This document shows positions 1 through 8,100 of a stretch of DNA of 64,000 nucleotides, piece after piece. How positions within the stretch are numbered: the stretch's first letter is position 1; every line of letters begins with the position of its first letter. This stretch comes from JAWVFM01 sp963739355 (GTDB taxonomy: Bacteria; Actinomycetota; Thermoleophilia; Solirubrobacterales; 70-9), in the NCBI GenBank assembly GCA_963739355.1, contig CAVUAD010000007.1:620001-684000 (forward strand). The letters run 5' to 3'. The notes beneath the pieces are model-generated. The model was given only the letters and a program-made list of their open reading frames with translations, had not been told where the DNA came from and did not search any database. A program made the translations under genes and the position numbers.

Positions 1-1292
1 GGTTCGAGGTGAAGGCCTTTCCCGACCTCGACGACGCGGAGCTGGACGTCTACCTGGGCGCCAACGTCGCCGCCGTCCGCGACGTGGCCGAAATCACCGG
101 AGGCGTCGAGGTCGCGCTCGCCAACCACCTGATCATGGGGCCGCTGATCCTCTCGCGCTCGCGCCTGGCGTTCGTGGCGAAGGTCCACGGCTCGGCGCTG
201 GAGTACACGGTGAAGCCGAACCCGGAGCGCTTCCTGCCCTACGCGCGCGAGGGGATGCGCGCGGCGCGCGCGGTGCTCGTCGGCTCGCGGCATACCGCGG
301 CGAGCCTGTGGGCGGCGATCGACGATCCCGAGCTCGAGGCGAAGACCACCGTCACCCCGCCGGGGGTGGACACGGAGCTGTTCGCGCCGCTTCGGGGAGA
401 GGCCCCGGCCGCCAGGTTGCGCGGAATCGCGGCGAGCCTGGGTGGGGAGGCCGCCGCGAGCAGCGGGGCGGAGGTGGCGACCTCTTTCGCCCATGGCGAA
501 GCAACGCGCCAATCGTCGGCAGCTGTGGCCTGGGGGCGCGATCCGCAGCACGCCGCGGCCGCCCTCGCCGCCTTCGCGGAGGCCTCCGGCCCGCGGGTCG
601 TCTTCGTCGGCAAGCTGATCGTCTCGAAGGGCGTCGACCTGCTGCTGGCCGCGTGGCCGCTGGTGGCCGCCGAGAACCCGGGCGCCCGCCTCCTCGTCGT
701 CGGCTTCGGCGAGTACGCGGCGACGACCGAGCGCCTCTGGGCGGCGATCGAGAGCGCCGATCTCGACGAGCTCTCGGAGATTGCCAGGCGCGGCCGAGGA
801 CTCGAGGGCGATGACGACGCGCCGCTGCGCTACCTGACCGCCTTCCTCAGCGCCTTCCCTGAGGGCTACCGCGAGTCGGCGAGAGCAGCCGCCGGGTCCG
901 TCGACTTCGCCGGCCGCCTCGAGCACGACGAGGTGGGCGAGGTGATCCCGGCCTGCGACGCGCTGGTGTTCCCGAGCACGTTTCCCGAGGCGTTCGGGAT
1001 GGTGGCCGCGGAGGCTGCCGCCGCGGAGGTGCCGCCGGTGTCCGCCAACCACTCGGGAGCCGCCGAGGTGAGCCGCGAGCTGGCGGGCGACCTGCCGCCC
1101 GAGCTCGCCGGGCTGGTGTCGTTCGACCTCGGCGAGGAGGCGGTCACGGCGATCGCCGCGCGCTTGAACGGCTGGCTGGGCCTCGACGCCGCGGACTCGG
1201 CCGCGGCGCATGCCCAGCTTCGAGAGACCGCCGCCCGCCTGTGGAGCTGGGAGGGCGTGGCGCGGGCCGTGATCGACGCCTGTATCGGTTGA
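1..1292 (+). CDS. Glycosyltransferase family 4, partial (5' end outside window)
   Basis: Retaining GT-B-type glycosyltransferase, cytosolic, probably transferring a sugar from a nucleotide-sugar donor onto a glycan or lipid acceptor. The visible part has an acceptor-domain region with AKVHGSALEYTV, a linker near TPPGVDTELF, then a donor domain beginning VVFVGKLIVSKGVDLLLAAW and ending in the family signature FPSTFPEAFGMVAAEAAAAE. The reading frame is open back to base 3. The GTG at 9 is only the first start-like codon inside the window, so the true start lies upstream. A low-complexity Ala/Ser-rich insert follows the linker at about residues 140-185. The acceptor cannot be deduced. Confidence 0.85.
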   Translation, partial: FEVKAFPDLDDAELDVYLGANVAAVRDVAEITGGVEVALANHLIMGPLILSRSRLAFVAKVHGSALEYTVKPNPERFLPYAREGMRAARAVLVGSRHTAASLWAAIDDPELEAKTTVTPPGVDTELFAPLRGEAPAARLRGIAASLGGEAAASSGAEVATSFAHGEATRQSSAAVAWGRDPQHAAAALAAFAEASGPRVVFVGKLIVSKGVDLLLAAWPLVAAENPGARLLVVGFGEYAATTERLWAAIESADLDELSEIARRGRGLEGDDDAPLRYLTAFLSAFPEGYRESARAAAGSVDFAGRLEHDEVGEVIPACDALVFPSTFPEAFGMVAAEAAAAEVPPVSANHSGAAEVSRELAGDLPPELAGLVSFDLGEEAVTAIAARLNGWLGLDAADSAAAHAQLRETAARLWSWEGVARAVIDACIG

Positions 1293-1351
1293 CACCAGGT
1301 CAGCCTGATGACGCAGCGGACCGGGGACGGCAGCCAATAGAATCGCTCGCG

Positions 1352-2185
1352 GTGCCCAGGTCTACCTATCTACGCCTGCTCGGGCTGGTCCTCGTGCTGA
1401 CGTTGGTCATGGCGATCCCGATGACCCAGATCCACTGGGACGGGACCCAGGCCTCCACGGCTGCGCCGAAGATCGACACGCTGCTGAACGTGATGATCGT
1501 GCTCTCGAGCTTCGTCTTCGCGATCGTGCTCGTCGCGCTCGGCTACTGCATCTACAAGTACCGCGCGAAGCCCGGCGACGAGTCCGACGGCGAGCCGATC
1601 CACGGCAACACCAGGCTCGAGATCGCCTGGACCGTGATCCCGACGATCATCGTCCTGTTCGGCGCCGTGTACAGCGCCGTGGTGCTGGCGGACATCGAGA
1701 AGAAGGACCCGAACGCGCTGCCGATCAACGTCATCGCCCAGCAGTACAAGTGGACGTTCGAGTACCCGTTGCCGAACGGCAAGGAGGTCACGTCGGACGA
1801 GCTCTACGTGCCCGTCGACCGCCAGCTCTCGCTTCACCTCACGGCCCTCGACGTTCTGCACTCGTTCTGGGTGCCGGAGTGGCGGATCAAGCGCGACCTC
1901 GTACCGGCCGGCCCGGGGGGCAACGACGTCGACAACACCGTCGTCGTGACGCCGGACCGGCTTGGTGAGTACGAGGTGGTCTGCGCCGAGCTCTGCGGCT
2001 TCGGGCATTCGACCATGCGAGCATTCGTCCACGTCCTGCCCAAGGCCCAGTTCTCGAGCTGGCTGCAGAAGCAGGAGACGGCTCAGGCAAGCGGCGGCGG
2101 GCCACCGGCGCCGACCACCACGATTTCCACGGACACGCAGACCTCGAGCACCGTGACGGATACCACGACGAGCGGGACAGGTTAG
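1352..2185 (+). CDS. ctaC: Cytochrome c oxidase subunit II (canonical CuA)
   Basis: Accepts electrons from cytochrome c at the outer membrane face and passes them through the CuA centre to subunit I. The 277-residue product has two membrane helices (about 7-27 and 45-66) and a cupredoxin domain. All CuA ligands are visible: H170 (DVLHSFWVPEW), then C211, E213, C215, H219 and M222 in CAELCGFGHSTM. The tail is a Ser/Thr/Pro-rich linker. The GTG at 1352 is chosen because the open frame upstream is not protein-like and the N-terminal helix starts just after it. It is followed 11 bases later by ctaD, so this is the first gene of the oxidase operon. Confidence 0.95.
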   Translation: MPRSTYLRLLGLVLVLTLVMAIPMTQIHWDGTQASTAAPKIDTLLNVMIVLSSFVFAIVLVALGYCIYKYRAKPGDESDGEPIHGNTRLEIAWTVIPTIIVLFGAVYSAVVLADIEKKDPNALPINVIAQQYKWTFEYPLPNGKEVTSDELYVPVDRQLSLHLTALDVLHSFWVPEWRIKRDLVPAGPGGNDVDNTVVVTPDRLGEYEVVCAELCGFGHSTMRAFVHVLPKAQFSSWLQKQETAQASGGGPPAPTTTISTDTQTSSTVTDTTTSGTG

Positions 2186-2196
2186 GAGGCCGGACG

Positions 2197-4119
2197 ATGG
2201 TCAAAGCTTTGAAGTCGCCGGGGCTCCCGAGGGCGTTCCTCGGGATGCTCCTCGGCGGCGCCTTCGGGTTCGGCCTCGTGGTCGCCCTGCGCGCGGTATC
2301 CGGACTGCCGATCTTCGAGACGGAGCAGACCGGTTACCCGCACGTCATCGTGCCCGGGATCACCGCCCCGCTCGGCTTCCTCGCCGGCCTCGGCGCGTTC
2401 GACTACTGGCTGCGCTGGGCGATCGGCGCGCCGACCATCCCGGACGACCACTCCCAGCACGGCGCCACCAGCTGGAAGGACTACTTCAGGTTCAACACCG
2501 ATCACAAGGTCATCGGGATCCAGTACATCTGCACGAGCTTCTTCTTCTTCCTGGTCGGCGGCCTGATCGCGATGGTCATGCGCGCCGAGCTCGCCCAGCC
2601 GGGCATCCAGATCGTCAACCCGGGCGCGTTCAACTCGCTGTTCTCCACGCACGCGGCGCTGATGATCTTCGTGTTCGTCATCCCGATCTTCGCCGGCATC
2701 GCGAACTACGTCCTGCCGCTGATGATCGGCGCTCCGGACATGGCGTTCCCGCGCCTCAACGCGGTGAGCTTCTGGATGCTGCCCCTGGCCGGTCTGCTCT
2801 TCCTCGCCAGCTATCTGGCTCCCGGCGGTGCCTTCGACGCGGGGTGGACCGGCTACGCGCCGCTGTCCACGGGCGCGCCGCTCGGGCAGTCGTTCTTCAA
2901 CCTCGGCGTGCAGTTCGCCGGCGCGTCATCGATCGCCACCGCGCTCAACTTCCTGGTCACGATCATCACGATGCGTGCGCCGGGAATGAACTTCTGGCGG
3001 ATGCCGCTGCTGGTCTGGGCGAACATGTCGACGTCGCTGCTGGTGGTGGCCGCGACGCCGTTCATCGCGGGCGTGCAGTTCATGGTCCTGTTCGACCGCG
3101 TCCTGCACACCAACTTCTTCAACGCCCTGAACGGCGGCGACGTCCTGAGCTACCAGCACATCTTCTGGTTCTACTCACACCCAGCCGTCTACATCATGAT
3201 GCTGCCCGGCTTCGGGATCGTCTCCGAGGTCATATCGACGCACGCGCGCAAGCCGATCTTCGGCTACCGGCTGATGGCCCTCGCGCTGCTCGGCATCGTG
3301 GTGCTGGCCTACACCGTCTGGGCGCACCACATGTTCGTCTCCGGCATGTTCGGCTGGCTGCGGGTGCCGATGATGGTCACGACGCTCCTGATCGCGGTGC
3401 CAACCGGCATCAAGATCTTCAGCTGGCTGGCGACGCTGTTCAAGTCGAAGCTGCACCTGAGATCGACCGCCATGCTCTTCGCCCTGGCGTTCATCGTCAC
3501 GTTCACGATGGGCGGGATCTCGGGCGTGATGCTCGGCATGGTGCCGATCGACATCCACGTCTCCGACACCTACTTCATCGTCGCCCACATCCACTTCGTG
3601 CTGTTCGGCGGCTCCGTGTTCACCATCTTCGCGGGCATCTACCACTGGTTCCCGAAGATGACCGGCCGCATGTACGACGAGAAGCTCGGCCGGATCCACT
3701 TCTACCTGACGCTCCTCGGCATGTACGGGACGTTCCTGCCCATGCACTGGATCGGCATGGAGGGGATGCCACGCCGCGTCGCCGACTACTCGGCGCAGTT
3801 CGGGACCTGGAACCTGGTGATCTCGATCTTCTCCTTCGTCCTCGGCGCCGCCCAGCTGGTCTTCATCTACAACATGGTCGTCAGCTGGCGCTACGGCCCG
3901 AGGGCCCCCGCCAACCCGTGGCGCGCGAAGACGATCGAGTGGCTGGTCTCCTCGCCGCCGCCGATCTTCAACTTCGACGAGATCCCACGCGTGGTCGGCG
4001 GCCCCTACGAGTTCGGCGTTCCCGGCGCGCGCCACGCGATCATGCCCGGTGAGGGCGCCGAGGTCGAGACGGGGACCCGCGAGGGAGCCCTGGTGGGCGC
4101 CGGGGGCGGCAGCTCGTGA
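2197..4119 (+). CDS. ctaD: Cytochrome c oxidase subunit I (A2-type, catalytically complete)
   Basis: Heme-copper oxidase catalytic subunit (640 residues), reducing O2 to water while pumping protons. Ligands seen: heme a H152 (FSTHAALMIF) and H466, CuB H328, H377 and H378 (WAHHMF), heme a3 H464 (IVAHIHFVLF), and the cross-linked Tyr Y332. Helix VI reads YSHPAV in place of GHPEV, the signature of the A2 subfamily, which lacks the D-channel glutamate. D181 and K406 of the two proton channels are present. About 95 N-terminal residues with two extra hydrophobic segments precede the usual TDHKVIG start. The ATG has a clear AGGAGG-like site at 2184. The stop overlaps the next gene as GTGA. Confidence 0.96.
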   Translation: MVKALKSPGLPRAFLGMLLGGAFGFGLVVALRAVSGLPIFETEQTGYPHVIVPGITAPLGFLAGLGAFDYWLRWAIGAPTIPDDHSQHGATSWKDYFRFNTDHKVIGIQYICTSFFFFLVGGLIAMVMRAELAQPGIQIVNPGAFNSLFSTHAALMIFVFVIPIFAGIANYVLPLMIGAPDMAFPRLNAVSFWMLPLAGLLFLASYLAPGGAFDAGWTGYAPLSTGAPLGQSFFNLGVQFAGASSIATALNFLVTIITMRAPGMNFWRMPLLVWANMSTSLLVVAATPFIAGVQFMVLFDRVLHTNFFNALNGGDVLSYQHIFWFYSHPAVYIMMLPGFGIVSEVISTHARKPIFGYRLMALALLGIVVLAYTVWAHHMFVSGMFGWLRVPMMVTTLLIAVPTGIKIFSWLATLFKSKLHLRSTAMLFALAFIVTFTMGGISGVMLGMVPIDIHVSDTYFIVAHIHFVLFGGSVFTIFAGIYHWFPKMTGRMYDEKLGRIHFYLTLLGMYGTFLPMHWIGMEGMPRRVADYSAQFGTWNLVISIFSFVLGAAQLVFIYNMVVSWRYGPRAPANPWRAKTIEWLVSSPPPIFNFDEIPRVVGGPYEFGVPGARHAIMPGEGAEVETGTREGALVGAGGGSS

Positions 4120-5003
4120 CGAGCGGGCCTGAGATGGCCGAAGGCCGTGATGGCGGGGTCGTTCTGTGCTTCATGAACGAGGTCGCGGGTGGGCGCGGGC
4201 TCCTCGAGACGCTTCGTGAGCGGATCGACGCGGGCGCCGGGGGAGCCGCCGTCGCGGCGCCGCAGAACCAGCCCGTCTCCGGCCAGATCGTCAACCGCGA
4301 CGAGCTTCGCGACGCCGCGAAGAGCCGCGTCGAGGTCACCCAGGACGTCCTCGACAGGTTCGGCATCGAGGCCTCGGGCGCGATCTTCGACCACGACCCC
4401 CGGGTGGCCATCGACGACGCCGTCCGCGCGTTCCAGCCCGTGGAGGTGCTGCTGTCCAGCCTCAGCGACTCACGCTTCGGGGCGGCGCGCAAGGACTTCC
4501 TGAGCTGGGCGCAGGAGCGCTTCGAGGTGCCGATCACGCACATACCGGTTCGGATCGACGATGACGCGGTCGCCTTGGACGTCACCCACACGCTGGTCGT
4601 GGCCACTCAGACCGTGAACAGCCCCGACCTGGTGGAGCGCCTCAAGGCGAGGGCCAAGCAGACGCCGCACCGCTACACGATCATCTGCCCCGCCTCGGGC
4701 TCGCTGAGCCGCGAGGAGGTCTGCGCGCGGCTCGCCGAGACCCTGGCTGAGCTCTACCGGGTGGAGATCGACGCAACCGGCCAGCCGATGAGCCCCGAGC
4801 CCGAGTCGGCTGTCAAGAACGCGATCGAGCACTACCGCGTCGACGAGATCCTCATCTCCACGCTCGCGGGCGAGAAGTCGAAGTGGCTCGAGGCGGGCCT
4901 GATCGAGAAGGTCGAGGCGTTCTCGCCGAAGCCCGTCGTTCACGTCCAGTCCGGCGCCGGCTCCAATGAGCCGGTCGCGGCCACGGCGGGGGCGACGGCC
5001 TGA
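4116..5003 (+). CDS. Tandem universal-stress-like protein inside the oxidase operon
   Basis: A 295-residue soluble protein with two Rossmann-like halves resembling the universal stress protein fold. The halves are about residues 15-150 and 158-285, and the second starts THTLVVATQTV. The second half matches the soluble part of the gene at 5708: VVATQTV/VVANQTV, IICPA/VICPA, and DEILISTLAGEKSKWLEAGL against DEVIISTHPAERSRWLEHGV. It lies between ctaD and ctaE and overlaps both (GTGA at 4116, TGATG at 5001), so it is translationally coupled to oxidase synthesis. No enzyme motif or clear USP ATP-binding G-2x-G-9x-G motif is obvious. A role in oxidase assembly or regulation is inferred from context only. 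An ATG at 4134 is an alternative start. Confidence 0.8.
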   Translation: MTSGPEMAEGRDGGVVLCFMNEVAGGRGLLETLRERIDAGAGGAAVAAPQNQPVSGQIVNRDELRDAAKSRVEVTQDVLDRFGIEASGAIFDHDPRVAIDDAVRAFQPVEVLLSSLSDSRFGAARKDFLSWAQERFEVPITHIPVRIDDDAVALDVTHTLVVATQTVNSPDLVERLKARAKQTPHRYTIICPASGSLSREEVCARLAETLAELYRVEIDATGQPMSPEPESAVKNAIEHYRVDEILISTLAGEKSKWLEAGLIEKVEAFSPKPVVHVQSGAGSNEPVAATAGATA

Positions 5004-5629
5004 TGGAGTCCGCCTCGATCGCTGTCGGGCACGCCGAGCCGCACGAGCACCACGGCCCGCCGGAGGCGAACCAGAGCTCGCGGATCGACCGCCAGGTCCT
5101 GGGGATCCTGCTCTTCATCATCTCCGAGGTGATGCTCTTCGGAGCGTTCTTCGCGGCCTACTTCTTCATCCGCGTCGTCGCCAACACCGGCCCGTGGCCG
5201 CCGGACGGGCTGGAGCTTCCGGAGGCCGTCGCCGGTATGAACACGGTCATCCTCGTCTCCTCGAGCTTCACCGTGCACTTCGCGCTCGAGTCGGTCAAGC
5301 GCGACAACCGCCGCGGTCTGATCCTCGGCCTGGCGACGACCTTCCTGCTCGGCGCGACCTTCCTCTTCATCCAGATCAACGAGTACGTCCACCTGGGCTT
5401 CAGCGCCCGCGAGGACGCCTTCGCGTCGGTCTTCTACTCGCTGACCGGCCTGCACGGCGCCCACGTCACGGTCGGGCTGATGCTGCTCGCGTTCGCGAAC
5501 ATCCGCGCCTGGCGCGGGCATTTCGGGTCAAAGCCGAAGGACCACCTTGGCGTCGAGGTGCCGGGCATCTACTGGCACTTCGTGGACGTCATGTGGATCA
5601 TCGTCTTCACGACGGTCTACGTCCTCTAG
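5003..5629 (+). CDS. ctaE: Cytochrome c oxidase subunit III
   Basis: Integral membrane subunit (208 residues, five or so helices) that stabilises subunit I and supports proton uptake. Family signatures are visible: LLFIISEVMLFGAFFAAYFF near the N-terminus, FYSLTGLHGAHVTVGL in the middle and GIYWHFVDVMWIIVF at the C-terminus. The N-terminus is His-rich (HAEPHEHHGPP). The ATG overlaps the stop of the USP-like gene as TGATG, so ctaC, ctaD, the USP-like gene and ctaE form one transcription unit. Length and topology are typical of the short bacterial five-helix form. Confidence 0.94.
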   Translation: MESASIAVGHAEPHEHHGPPEANQSSRIDRQVLGILLFIISEVMLFGAFFAAYFFIRVVANTGPWPPDGLELPEAVAGMNTVILVSSSFTVHFALESVKRDNRRGLILGLATTFLLGATFLFIQINEYVHLGFSAREDAFASVFYSLTGLHGAHVTVGLMLLAFANIRAWRGHFGSKPKDHLGVEVPGIYWHFVDVMWIIVFTTVYVL

Positions 5630-5707
5630 AGCGTTTCGAACCTCATCGACCCTTCCGCCCGTATTCGGGTACAGGGGAGTAGATTCGAGCGCAGAGAGGA
5701 GCCTCTC

Positions 5708-6364
5708 ATGCACAACCCCCTTCGTTCCGAGGCCGAGGTCTTTCGAGCGGTCGTCGTGATCGGAGTCGGTGCCGCGGTTGTCATCGGACTCACGCTGATC
5801 GCCGGCGGCACGGCCGGGGTGGTCCTCTTCACCGTCCTCGTCGTGGCCGGCCTGACCTACATGTGGCGGCGCTCCCAGGGCGAGGTGGTGGCGGACGCCG
5901 AGGTGGCCTCCGCGCCGCACGACCTCCACCGCATCCTCGTGGTGGCAAACCAGACCGTTGGCGGCCGCGCCCTCCTCGACGAGATAGCGGCGCGGTGCAA
6001 GGGGCGCCGGGCCGAGGTCCGCGTCATCTGTCCGGCGCTGACGTCCTCACAGCTTCAGCACTGGGCCTCGGACACGGATGAGGCCGCGGCGAGCGCCGGC
6101 GAGCGCCTGGACGCTTCCCTGGCCGCCATTCGCGGCCTCGGCATCGAGGCGTCCGGCGACGTCGGCGACCACGACCCGAACGTCGCGCTCGCTGACGGCC
6201 TGCGCGCCTTTGCCGCCGACGAGGTGATCATCTCCACACACCCGGCCGAGCGCTCGCGCTGGCTGGAGCACGGAGTCGTGCGCAAGGCACGGGAGACCGT
6301 GCCGCTGCCCGTGACGCACGTCGTCGTCGACCTCGAGGCGGAGGCCATGCCCGCCGCGCGGTAG
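5708..6364 (+). CDS. Membrane-anchored universal-stress-like protein
   Basis: A 218-residue protein with two N-terminal membrane helices (about 14-34 and 37-52, the second ending in the basic MWRRSQ), then one USP-like domain (about 70-208) homologous to the C-terminal half of the protein encoded at 4116. Shared landmarks are VVANQTVGG, VICPALTSS, GDHDPNVALADGLRAF (compare FDHDPRVAIDDAVRAF in the first half of the paralog) and STHPAERSRWLEHG. It follows ctaE after 78 bases, with AGAGAGGAG upstream of the ATG. Repeated association of this domain with the oxidase genes suggests it is an oxidase accessory factor. Molecular function is unknown. Confidence 0.75.
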   Translation: MHNPLRSEAEVFRAVVVIGVGAAVVIGLTLIAGGTAGVVLFTVLVVAGLTYMWRRSQGEVVADAEVASAPHDLHRILVVANQTVGGRALLDEIAARCKGRRAEVRVICPALTSSQLQHWASDTDEAAASAGERLDASLAAIRGLGIEASGDVGDHDPNVALADGLRAFAADEVIISTHPAERSRWLEHGVVRKARETVPLPVTHVVVDLEAEAMPAAR

Positions 6365-6370
6365 CCCGCG

Positions 6371-7048
6371 TTACTTGCCCTTGTGCGTGCTGGCGTAGAG
6401 GTAGTCGACCAGGGCCTTCAGGTCGTCGGGCTTGATGGACGAACTGAAGGTGCCCGGCATGACGTTGGGCGGATAGCCCTTGGCGATCGTCTTGTTCGGG
6501 TCGACGATGTCGGTGTTGATCTGAGCCTTGGTCATGGCGGCGAGGGCCTTGTCGAGGTCCGGCCCCGTGGTACCGGCGGTTCCCGCGGCGGCAAGCGTGT
6601 GACACCCGCCGCACGTCCCGGTGAAAAGCTGGCTCGAGGTGAGGTGCGGGGGCTTGACCCCGTTGCCCGCGGTCTGGCCGACGAACGCCGCGATGTCGTT
6701 GAGGTCCTGACCGCTCGCCAGGTCGGAGGGCATCGAGACGGACGGGTTGTTGGTCGAGGGGCGCGGGCTTTCCACCTGCGCCTTGACGACACCGGCGATC
6801 GTGTCGCTGTCCATGCCCTGAGAGCGGGCGGCGGCGAAGGCGTCGTCCAGATTGGGGCCCTGGACGCCGGCCGCCCCGGCGGCCGCGAGGGTGTGGCAGG
6901 TTCCGCACCGCTGGACGAACAGCTGCTGGCCCCTGGTGACGTCACCCGAGTCCTTGTTACATCCGGCCACGGCAAGCGCGGCGACGAGCGCAGCCGCTGC
7001 CGCCAGGCGCGCGGATCCGGTCCGCCGGTCGCTGCCTAGTGATCGCAC
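6371..7048 (-). CDS. Diheme c-type cytochrome lipoprotein
   Basis: Periplasmic-face electron carrier (225 residues) with two class I cytochrome c domains. A signal sequence ends in a lipobox, with lipid-attached Cys at residue 30 (LAVAGCNK). Heme-binding CGTCH is at 48-52 and CGGCH at 146-150, each followed by the same TLAAAG motif, so the two domains arose by duplication. Candidate axial methionines are in VSMPSDL and NVMPGTF. The GTG at 7048 is chosen because it starts the basic n-region of the signal peptide. The open frame further upstream is not protein-like. Convergent with the oxidase operon, it is a plausible electron donor to ctaC. Confidence 0.9.
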   Translation of the reverse strand: MRSLGSDRRTGSARLAAAAALVAALAVAGCNKDSGDVTRGQQLFVQRCGTCHTLAAAGAAGVQGPNLDDAFAAARSQGMDSDTIAGVVKAQVESPRPSTNNPSVSMPSDLASGQDLNDIAAFVGQTAGNGVKPPHLTSSQLFTGTCGGCHTLAAAGTAGTTGPDLDKALAAMTKAQINTDIVDPNKTIAKGYPPNVMPGTFSSSIKPDDLKALVDYLYASTHKGK

Positions 7049-7172
7049 GGGGGGAATCCTATCCGTCGGGCGGGTCGCGCCGCGTGCCTCTCCAGCCCCA
7101 TGAGCTAGGGTTGAATCAATGGTCACTAGGCACGCGCGCGAGCGATTCTGAGAAGGAGAGCGACGAGCACCG

Positions 7173-7595
7173 ATGCAGGTTCGTGAGGGGATGTCGAGCG
7201 TGGTTCTCACCGTGGGGTCGGGCCACACGCTCCGCCAGGCTGCCCGCCTGATGACGGAGAAGGAGGTCGGGGCCGCCGTGGTGATCGACGAGGAGCTGCC
7301 CGGGCCCGGCATCGTCTCCGAGCGCGACGTCCTGCGATCCGTCGGCGCCGGGGAGGACCCCGACGCCGAGCTCGTCCGCGATCACATGAGCGACTCCCTC
7401 TTCACCGCAGCCCCGGACTGGAGCCTCGAGCGCGCCGCCACCGAGATGTCCAAGCGCCACATCCGCCACCTCGTCGTCGCCCAGGGCAGCGACGTGGTCG
7501 GCATCCTCTCGATGCGCGACATCATGCGCGTCTGGACCTCCCACGGCGCGACGTCCGCCATGGAGTCCCCCGAGGCCGAAGCCGCCCGGGGCTAG
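7173..7595 (+). CDS. CBS-domain pair protein
   Basis: A 140-residue stand-alone protein made of two CBS motifs, a module that binds adenosyl ligands such as AMP, ATP or SAM and usually senses energy status. Motif 1 spans about 5-62 (TLRQAARLMTEKEVGAAVVI, PGIVSERDVLRSV) and motif 2 about 72-125 (SLERAATEMSKRHIRHLVV, VVGILSMRDIMRVW). A GAAGGAGAG site lies about 12 bases before the ATG. It sits alone between the cytochrome c gene, which is divergent, and the minus-strand cta operon, with which it is convergent. No effector domain is attached. Confidence 0.9.
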   Translation: MQVREGMSSVVLTVGSGHTLRQAARLMTEKEVGAAVVIDEELPGPGIVSERDVLRSVGAGEDPDAELVRDHMSDSLFTAAPDWSLERAATEMSKRHIRHLVVAQGSDVVGILSMRDIMRVWTSHGATSAMESPEAEAARG

Positions 7596-7626
7596 AAAGC
7601 TCACCCGCCACCCCCGGACGCGGAAG

Positions 7627-7657
7627 CTCAAAAATGTCCACGGCGTCGCCGTGGACA
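7627..7657 (-). terminator. Rho-independent terminator of the minus-strand cta operon
   Basis: A perfect 10-bp stem, TGTCCACGGC with GCCGTGGACA, and a 3-base loop spans 7635-7657. Read on the minus strand it is followed by TTTTTGAGC, so it has the stem plus U-tract of an intrinsic terminator. It lies 36 bases past the last gene of the minus-strand operon and may also stop the convergent CBS gene. Confidence 0.8.
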
Positions 7658-7692
7658 AGAGACGGCCGCGAGAGCGGAGGAGGCGGGCGGAG

Positions 7693-7965
7693 TTATTCCG
7701 GCTTGCGCTGCAGCGTCGTCGCCGGGATGACGGCGGTCGACACGGTCTGGCGGCGCGGGAGGCTCTCGGCCTGGCGGTCGGCGTCGCGGATCCAGAAGAT
7801 GACCGCGCGGATCAGGAGCACAGCGCCGATGATCACGTAGATGAGGCCTTTGAAGGCGCCGACGGTGAGCATCAGGAGTGCCGCGGCCGTGAACGCCGGG
7901 GCCCACGACGGGCCGGGAACGTAGATCAGCTCGGTCGGCTCGGGGAGCTGGGACTGGTCCGCCAT
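7693..7965 (-). CDS. Small two-helix membrane protein, possible oxidase subunit IV analogue
   Basis: A 90-residue protein with two adjacent hydrophobic segments (about 22-40 and 43-60), then a basic, polar tail (DADRQAESLPRRQ). It is the last gene of the operon containing ctaC2, ctaD2 and ctaB. Small two-helix proteins in this position are often subunit IV (CtaF-like) in actinobacterial oxidases, but no specific sequence match can be claimed. It begins with a conventional ATG and ends 36 bases before the terminator. Confidence 0.6.
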   Translation of the reverse strand: MADQSQLPEPTELIYVPGPSWAPAFTAAALLMLTVGAFKGLIYVIIGAVLLIRAVIFWIRDADRQAESLPRRQTVSTAVIPATTLQRKPE

Positions 7966-7974
7966 GCGTCGCCC

Positions 7975-8088
7975 CTAGCTGCCGATGTAGAGGACGGCGA
8001 CGACGAAGGCCAGGCCGAACACGCCGATCGCGATACCGGCGTAGACGAGGCCGGTGCGAAGGTTCTTCTGTGCGAGCTCGCGGTCCAC
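7975..8088 (-). CDS. 37-residue single-pass membrane peptide
   Basis: A very small open frame with a GTG start, reading MDRELAQKNLRTGLVYAGIA and continuing as one transmembrane helix to a VLYIGS end. It fits exactly between ctaB (stop 8101) and the gene starting at 7965, on the same strand, with spacing of 12 and 9 bases. The basic N-terminus followed by a single clean helix argues for a real small subunit, not noise. There is no strong ribosome binding site, so it may depend on coupling to ctaB. Confidence 0.6.
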   Translation of the reverse strand: MDRELAQKNLRTGLVYAGIAIGVFGLAFVVAVLYIGS

Positions 8089-8100
8089 AGGGCGGTTCTA

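Noticed and set aside
1241..1351. N-terminal extension of ctaC
   Set aside because: Open but not protein-like; it overlaps the end of the glycosyltransferase gene, and the real start is the GTG at 1352 before the first helix.
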